Assembly: GCA_904063045.1 (NCBI GenBank)
Contig: CAJFCJ010000012.1
Coordinates: forward strand, 1,178,001-1,242,000
Direction of reading: 5' to 3'
DNA length: 64,000 nucleotides
DNA from: Dimorphilus gyrociliatus
Lineage: Eukaryota; Annelida; Polychaeta; Dinophilidae
The notes under the pieces are model-generated. The model had not been told where the DNA came from. It did no database searches and was given only the letters and a program-made list of their open reading frames with translations. Shown here one piece after another: positions 57,624 through 64,000 of this stretch; positions within the stretch are counted from its first letter, which is position 1; the number at the start of each line of letters is the position of its first letter. Made by a program: the position numbers and the translations under genes.

Positions 57624-60600
57624 ATGAATATATCGTTCAGAATGCTTCGCTTTATACCGATACATCATTTCCTAGGACAAATACCATTTGTGTTTTTAGC
57701 GATAACTATTTTAGGTAAGCTTCTCTATAATTAAATTAGTAATTATATAAATGCATTACAAATATTAATGATCAAACGAAGTCGAAAATCCTTCTTCATC
57801 AAATGCATTATAAACTACAAATGAATATTACATCTGCTTGAAATATGGACTATTGAATTTTCATTTCGCTGTAGCATTACTGACCATAGTCAAATACAAA
57901 TTATCGTTTTTTCTTTTTTAATATCAAAATCTCTTCATTTCTTTACCATAGAGGATTGGATTAGGGGAATTATCAATTGTAAACAATTAATAGCGTGACT
58001 GTTAGCAACTTGAAATTTGTCACTCGGAAAAAGTACTCAAGCCAGTTTTGTATAAGCTAATCCCCTTTGTAGAGGATGCAGTTCCCTCTCTCATGAAATA
58101 AGCACATATTTATTTACAGGAAACCTTAGGTCTCTTAGGATGGAACAGCTGGCTAAGTAGCAAGGACGGTACTTTTAAGTATAAATGCAAATTAATAGTA
58201 CTTTAACCTATTGGGATAGTTGAAAAGTGTCTAAAGCACTATTCAAGTTATAAAAATCTTAAATCATAGTATCTTTAAAGAGAGAGATTTGTAGACATTA
58301 TCAGTAAATCCTCAAAGAATATAAAAAAGAATCCGTACTAAATAAACTACGTAACGTCTATACACATTAGTATATTAACTATTTGTAATTAAATTTGTTA
58401 TTAGTTTATCCTTTATAGGAACAATTTTCTCATCTTACAAAAGCTGTAACCGTGCATGTGTTCACCTAATTTTCCTATAATTTTATCAATTTCTTATATT
58501 TTTAGAAAACTCTCTGCAGTACAATATATTTAATTTACATTGTACAGCAATAACATATAACTAAATTAACTTTTGTCATAAAACAGAACGCTTCCTTTTA
58601 TGTAATTTTTAACCTTCATTTATTCTTTGCTTTCAATTTTAGTCTCTTCCTGTATATAGTATACCTCTCCTTCCAGTCCGCCTTCTTCGCCCCTTTCATC
58701 CTCTTGCCTTTTTTTTGTAGATTACTAAAAGTAATAATATTTTTCTATGCGTATTTAATTTTGCAATTGATAAAATGTCTTGTTTGCTTTAAAATAATTC
58801 GTTAAGTTGAACGTTTAGCCTAAATGTAAAAGAGAAAGAGAAAGAGAAAGAAGATAACGATTGATTGCTTGATAGGATTGGTAGCACTCTATTATTTAAA
58901 TAATGTCTTTCCCTATTCTGTTTTTTTAAATTTTATTTTATGGTAGCTTTAAAAGAAAAGACAAAACTAAGTCGGCAAAGCCATCTTAAAGCGTCTAAAC
59001 TCGTTTGTCTTTACTATAAATAGCCAGTTGAAGTTGTAACCGTCCCATCAGTTATCATCCTTAAATTAAGCTAAAAATTCGATTAGAAAGGACTTGTTTC
59101 TTCTCAGAATATATATAAATTTATATACATATATAAATATATCTAAAATTTACATATTGAATAAAAAGAATAAAAATTACTGAGATTATTATCTTGAATT
59201 GTTCTAAAATTCCATTTGGGATATCAATATTCCTACTCCATACACCCAAACAACAAAAATCTTATTTTGCTGCCTGAAGGACCTTAGTTTAATTCAGCTG
59301 TCACCATATTTGTTTATACTGGCAATATTGAGAATAAATCTAGCGTTCCATTTTTATTGTTTTGTTTTTTTTTGTATTCTTGTTTTTTACATTTATTATA
59401 AAAGTTATATTAGACAAAAATTGTAAAATTAGCGTAGGAAACAAGGTATCTAATTTAAAGAGAGAAAAACAAATTACTGTAATCATTTCCATAGTCTTTA
59501 AACGATTTTATTTTCTATTAGAAAATGAAGAAAAACAAGATAAATTCCCATTTAAATATCCTTTTTTTTTTGGAGTATAGTTTTGCCATTCCAATTGTCT
59601 TTTCCTACTAATCTACAGGGCTTCGATGATGCCACCAAAGTACCATAAAATCGCACTGAGCCATTATATCAAAGTCATCTCAGGCCTTACTTGCTTTTCC
59701 TCCTTTTAATAGAAATTAAGTAACGTTCTAACAAATATAGCGCAAACGGTCGGAAAGAGTTACTTGACGCTCTTAGAATTTGTTGTAAATAGGCAATAGA
59801 AAAAAGCAAGAAAAACGCTCCATTCTCACCTCATCTTTTTATTTTGCAGCAACACGTACAGGTTCGGCTAAACAACCTCGTCCACACCTCAGAGTGACAA
59901 CCATTTTAGTAAGTTTGTTTGCGATTTTGCGGTTGTTTGACATTTTAGAGAGGCGTTTGACAACTGAGTCAGTTGATTGCTGTCGGAAGCTCGTGGCTTC
60001 CCTAAATGCCTTCTGGGCGTAAAAGAAAATATACGTATGTTAAATCAAGTGCGATGCTTTTTTCTATTCTATCATACCATTTTTGGGGCAGACTGCAATT
60101 GGGAATTTCCCGAAGTTTACAGACTAATTTTAGGCGCGTGATAAGATTTATTTCGTTTCTTCTTTACGATTTTTCTGCTACTTTTTTAAAGAAATAAATC
60201 ATCCTATTGACCTCGATCGTTTTTTACTATTCTGTTATAGAATCACCCTTATGTGATGCTCAAGCATGGTTCAACTGATGAATATATAGGTTTCATTCCT
60301 GACTTGTTGAGTAAATTGGCAGATAGGATGATGCTTGATTATACCTTAAAAGTTGCGCCAGACTCAAAATATGGTGTTAGAAATCGATTAACAGGGAATT
60401 GGGACGGTATGATAGGACAAGTTTACCGTAATGAAGCAGATGTTGCTGCATCTTCAATTTTCTATACAAAACAAAGGGACAATTATGTTGATTTTACAAT
60501 ACCATTTTTAAATGTTTCGGCAAGCATAATATATAAAAAGTCCGAATACGCTCAAAAGATAAGAATAACTAAAGCCAGTGACCTATTAAACCAAGACTTT

Positions 60601-61125
60601 TATAAGTTTGGAACTTTGTCACGGGGACCAATAAAAATTGCTTTCAAACGGACCAATAACTCCGTCTATAGGGATTTGTGGAGAAAAATGGATAGGTTTT
60701 ATCCCCATGTATTTTATGCTACCAACGACGATGCTTTACAGAGAGTTCGCAGCGATCCACGTTATGCTTTTATCCTGCCGAAACCAATAGCTGATTATAT
60801 AGTTGGTAGGAAACCTTGCGAGCTATTACAAGCCGATTCATTTCTACTTAATCAACGATATTGTCTGGTCTTGAAAGAGAACAGTACATATTTGTGGCGC
60901 TTTAATTATCATTTGAAAGAATTAACTAAAAATGGTTTTCTAGCATCGATGTATAGAAAATGGTGGATAAATTCGGCCGAATGTTCACACCATACTGCAG
61001 GTGGCAGTAGTAGTTTCAGTGCTGAAGTTGGCAATGGAACAGGAGTATCAAAATGTAGCTTGTACTTCAGAAAAGTCTTCATTATCCTTATTTTACATTT
61101 GTTTACTTTCCATATACATATATGA
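57624..61125 (+). CDS. Pore-less ionotropic glutamate receptor ligand-binding domain (344 residues, secreted or membrane-anchored)
   Basis: Three exons join in phase: 57624-57714, 59850-59908 and 60241-61125 (TGA). Exon 1 encodes a signal peptide (MLRFIPIHH, then FVFLAITILG). The S1 lobe follows at once (LRVTTILNHPYVMLK, GFIPDLLSKLAD, KYGVRN, DFTIPF, to SIIYKK near residue 145), so there is no amino-terminal (LIVBP-like) domain. In ordinary receptors the pore (M1, re-entrant loop, M3 with SYTANLAAF) comes next. Here S1 runs within one exon straight into S2 (ITKASDLL, YKFGTLSRG, RKPCELL, YRKWWINSAEC). The Cys pair that stabilises S2 in AMPA/kainate receptors is kept (RKPC...AEC). After S2 a Ser/Gly stretch leads to a hydrophobic C-terminus (VFIILILHLFTF), a GPI-type signal or a remnant of M4. 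It cannot be a channel. A ligand sink, decoy or sensor partner is inferred. Several glutamate-contact residues are changed. Confidence 0.88.
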
Positions 61126-61153
61126 ATTTTACTGCTTACTTATTCTCAAATTT

Positions 61154-61159
61154 AATAAA
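61154..61159 (+). terminator. Polyadenylation signal AATAAA
   Basis: AATAAA follows the stop codon of the receptor-like gene after 28 bases, marking a very short 3' UTR and supporting that the frame at 60241-61125 is the true last exon. Confidence 0.6.
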
Positions 61160-62528
61160 AGCCATTTCTTTTTGTCTATGCTATAGATACTGCAAATGAA
61201 CCATAAAAACCTAAACATACTGTACTGTATAAATAATTATTATAAAATCGAGTAGGCCTAGGTATATTGATATATAAATGTATAATAACAATATTAATAA
61301 AGATATATCAAGTTCAAATCGACAAACTACCCTACTAACCAATATGCATGTTAATGCGAATACATTTCTACAAGTGGAGAATCTGAGGCATCTGTATTTA
61401 CAAAAAGGAATGAGATTGCATGAAATTCTTTATCCCAGTTTTCATTACGTTTCTTTTTCTTTGATTTTCGATAGAAAGTTTGTTGGGAGTTACAAAAACA
61501 GCTGATAAGTACAGGTGCTAGAGGGAATATTAGATATTTAGTAAGTTAACATTATATTTAGTTAGGAATGGACCAATGCCTAAAATATAGATGGTAGAAT
61601 GTTAAAAAAATCATCCGTTAAGAGATTAGATATTGGGTTTATTCTTAAATACATTAAAAAATAAAAATGGAGCATGTAACACTGACAATATTACTGTTAC
61701 TCAATAGTTAATGGGTTACAATGTGCTATTAAGATATATAAAATATTTAAAGGAAGTAACCGAAAATGGTAATTACACCTCTCGTTGGAAGAAGAGGAAA
61801 TAATCATAATCTCATGGGACCTGTAAATGCATAAGTTAAATTAAGAGAAAACTGAAGAAGCTCATTGTCTATTAAGTGAACTTTTTTCAGTCTGTTCCTA
61901 TCTTGAGTTTGAAGAGCTTCTTAAAGGTTAAATAAATAACAAATTTATATAAGGATTATTCGATAATTTACGGCCAAAATGATTTTAAAAGTTCAATAAC
62001 TTTATGTTGAATTCTATAGAATGCAAATTGTTTTGTATTTTTAACGTATAAATTCCATAAAGTCGATTATCAAGTTGAAATGCAAACTTTATTAGTATAG
62101 AGATCTAACGTGAAGTATGTAAACTTTCTTTTTGCGGCAGCAGCATCTAAAGAAAAACAATAATTTTTTTCCATCGCCTTTTTTCATATTATTGTTGGAA
62201 AAAAAACTTCCAAAACTACGACTTTTTATTAAGAGAACTGGTGAGAATACAACCGTTAAATCCTGGGGGAGCGATAAAAGCGGCCAGTAATACAACGGAA
62301 TAAATCGCCGTGTCATACTAACTGCATTTGGTAACCATGGACTTTAAAAGATCTTTTAAATTTTAGATAATATAATCGGAAGTTTCCTGGTTTAAGTTTT
62401 TATTATACAATTTTTATTAAACGTTAAACCAACTATTTTTTTGTATATACAAATACAAAATGCACCATTTTAATAACTAGCAAGGAAAACGTGTATCACA
62501 GAAAAATACGTTATAAATTTAATTCTTC
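61160..62528. other. Convergent intergenic region before WWC
   Basis: AT-rich, with no coding frame I can support. It includes the 3' UTR of the WWC gene on its right side. Confidence 0.5.
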
Positions 62529-63943
62529 TTAAACGTTGCTGTCCAAATCTTCAGATTGTTCTCTTATAGCTAATTGAGGTGATACTGGGACAGCTGATGC
62601 GGGACTTGTAAAAAATGCCATTCGTTCTCTGAAGAATAATATTAATTACTTGATAACTATTGAAATTTTGTATATTCATCAATATTACTTAAATAATGCA
62701 GCGTTAGGTTCCTTTTGAGCTCTTCTTAACTTATTTATTTCGTGGGTTGCCTTTTTTAATTTCTTTTCGGCCAGATCTTCTACTTTCGAATCTTTGGTAC
62801 AAGATTTTTCTCTCTCATTCTAATGATTTAATTAAGAGAATCGTTAGTAAAATTTTACAAATATTTATGATCATACCAATTTTTCTGCTCTATTTAGAAT
62901 TGATTGGCATCCATCATCTCTCATCCATTCAGGTAATTCACCTTCTTTACCCCGTTTAATCTTTTCTAACTCCTCTTTGACTAGAGTTAATCGAAGAATA
63001 TCTTCTTCTTCCTGCTCAACTCTCTGTTTGGAAGCCTGAAGCGCCAATTCCAAATCCAAAGAGGTAGGGGCCTGAGTTGTTGATTTTGCCTTCTTAACGT
63101 TCACAATTGGGGCTTTAGATAGTCGAATACTTCTTCTTTCAGATGCATAGCGTTGAAAAGGTGATTTTCTTTGATATTTTGGGAGAGTTGAATCGCTATC
63201 ACTTCTGTTTAACTGAAAAAAAATTATCCAATGTATATGCGGCGCCATCTATGTATTTAATAGGATACTAACTCTGTATATATTATGATCGTCGAAGTTC
63301 AAATCGGAATGAGCAGGAGAAAATGTTTTTGATCGTCGTATGAGTTTAGCATCTTCGGAAGCTGTTACCATCAATTTAGATGGAGGATTGCAAACGGCTG
63401 CTTCAGTATTGGTTTCAGCGTCTCGTTTCACTAGTCTTACAGTATCACATGGCGATAATTCTTCTTCAATCGCATATGTTTCCTCCTCAATCTCCAAAGG
63501 TGAACTCTCTCGAGTATCGACAAGATTTTGAACAGAACTTGGATCAAGATTCCTCGACAGTGTAGAAGGCTGAGAGGCAATAATTGTTGATTCGTCACTA
63601 CTCTCTTCACAAACACTTGATCCTCGAGTAAGTTCACGTGCTCTATGAGAATATTGATAAGTTTTAAAGAATAAAAAAACCTGAAATGAAACCCTTTACA
63701 AGAGGGTATTCATCAACGAGTATAGGAACTATTTTAGGAATGGTGCCACATACAATACTCAAATTCTAAAGGCCTATTATAAAGTTTATTGACATAGGGC
63801 GTCTTTATAATGTGAATTTGAATATTAGGATATAAAACCATTTTAGTATTAAAAAATATGACTCACTTTGAATTTCGTGGAGATTCAATTCGTAATCTGT
63901 GATCTGATGTGTCGAGTAGTTCTTTAACTTTATCGGCTCCTTC
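62529..63943 (-). CDS. KIBRA/WWC protein, C-terminal exons (gene continues past the right edge)
   Basis: Five minus-strand exons join in phase: 63943-63867, 63642-63273, 63212-62877, 62819-62689 and 62628-62529 (TAA). The encoded C-terminal third matches WWC proteins. It has a Ser-rich stretch, then LNRSDSDSTLPK at the start of the region that binds atypical PKC in WWC1. Next come ERRSIRLSKAP, a coiled coil beginning SLDLELALQASKQR, GELPEWMRDDG and KERMAFFTSP, and it ends DSNV, a PDZ-binding type C-terminus like the ADDV of vertebrate KIBRA. The WW and C2 domains must lie beyond the window. KIBRA acts at the cell cortex upstream of Hippo signalling with Merlin and Expanded, and in vertebrate neurons at synapses. 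One intron (63213-63272) is only 60 bases and carries an AGATGGCGC motif. Confidence 0.93.
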
Positions 63944-64000
63944 CTACAATTAGAAATTATTTTCAGAATGTTTTCACAAATTCAAGTACTCAATTTTTTA

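Noticed and set aside
1-64000. tRNA or rRNA genes, CRISPR arrays, insertion sequences, bacterial-type operons
   Set aside because: None was seen by eye on either strand. The gene structure is clearly eukaryotic.

Overview
This window is eukaryotic nuclear DNA from a small-genome animal, probably a protostome and most likely spiralian (annelid- or mollusc-like). It is AT-rich, its genes carry many short introns with GT...AG borders, and it contains paramyosin (a protostome muscle protein), a Rab32-type GTPase, a KIBRA/WWC protein, a protocadherin, a KCTD8/12/16-type BTB protein and a class A neuropeptide-type GPCR. The species call is inference. I saw no bacterial operon signals, no tRNA or rRNA gene and no CRISPR array.

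Layout. 1-1141 (-): N-terminal part of a protocadherin running off the left edge. 1142-13158: a long stretch without a recognisable gene; it holds microsatellites, promoter-like patches and, from about 7.9 to 12.9 kb on the minus strand, exon-like or decayed coding fragments I cannot identify. 13159-17561 (-): a tight cluster of a GPCR, a WSC/thrombospondin-1 membrane protein and a coiled-coil-like ORF that may be a spliced extension of the membrane protein. 20115-23989 (+): complete paramyosin in seven coding exons. 27170-27898 (-): KCTD8/12/16-like gene. 30047-49758 (-): a 23-exon gene whose exons join in frame into an 880-residue protein made of five calmodulin-like units (20 EF-hands). 50801-52349 (+): an orphan gene followed after 64 bases by a small ankyrin-repeat gene. 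53930-55931 (-): Rab32 homologue. 57624-61125 (+):  an ionotropic-glutamate-receptor ligand-binding domain with a signal peptide but no channel pore and no amino-terminal domain. 62529-63943 (-): C-terminal exons of KIBRA/WWC, running off the right edge.

The two most unusual objects are the 'penta-calmodulin' gene and the pore-less glutamate-receptor-like binding protein. The latter is built like the soluble acetylcholine-binding protein of snails but from a different receptor family. Exons were deduced by eye from splice-site consensus, reading phase and family resemblance. Every coding junction quoted was checked for phase, but no transcript evidence was available. The genes belong to muscle (paramyosin), calcium sensing (EF-hand protein), neuronal signalling (GPCR, KCTD, receptor-like binding protein), vesicle traffic (Rab32) and polarity/Hippo signalling (WWC). 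I see no shared pathway beyond neighbourhood.
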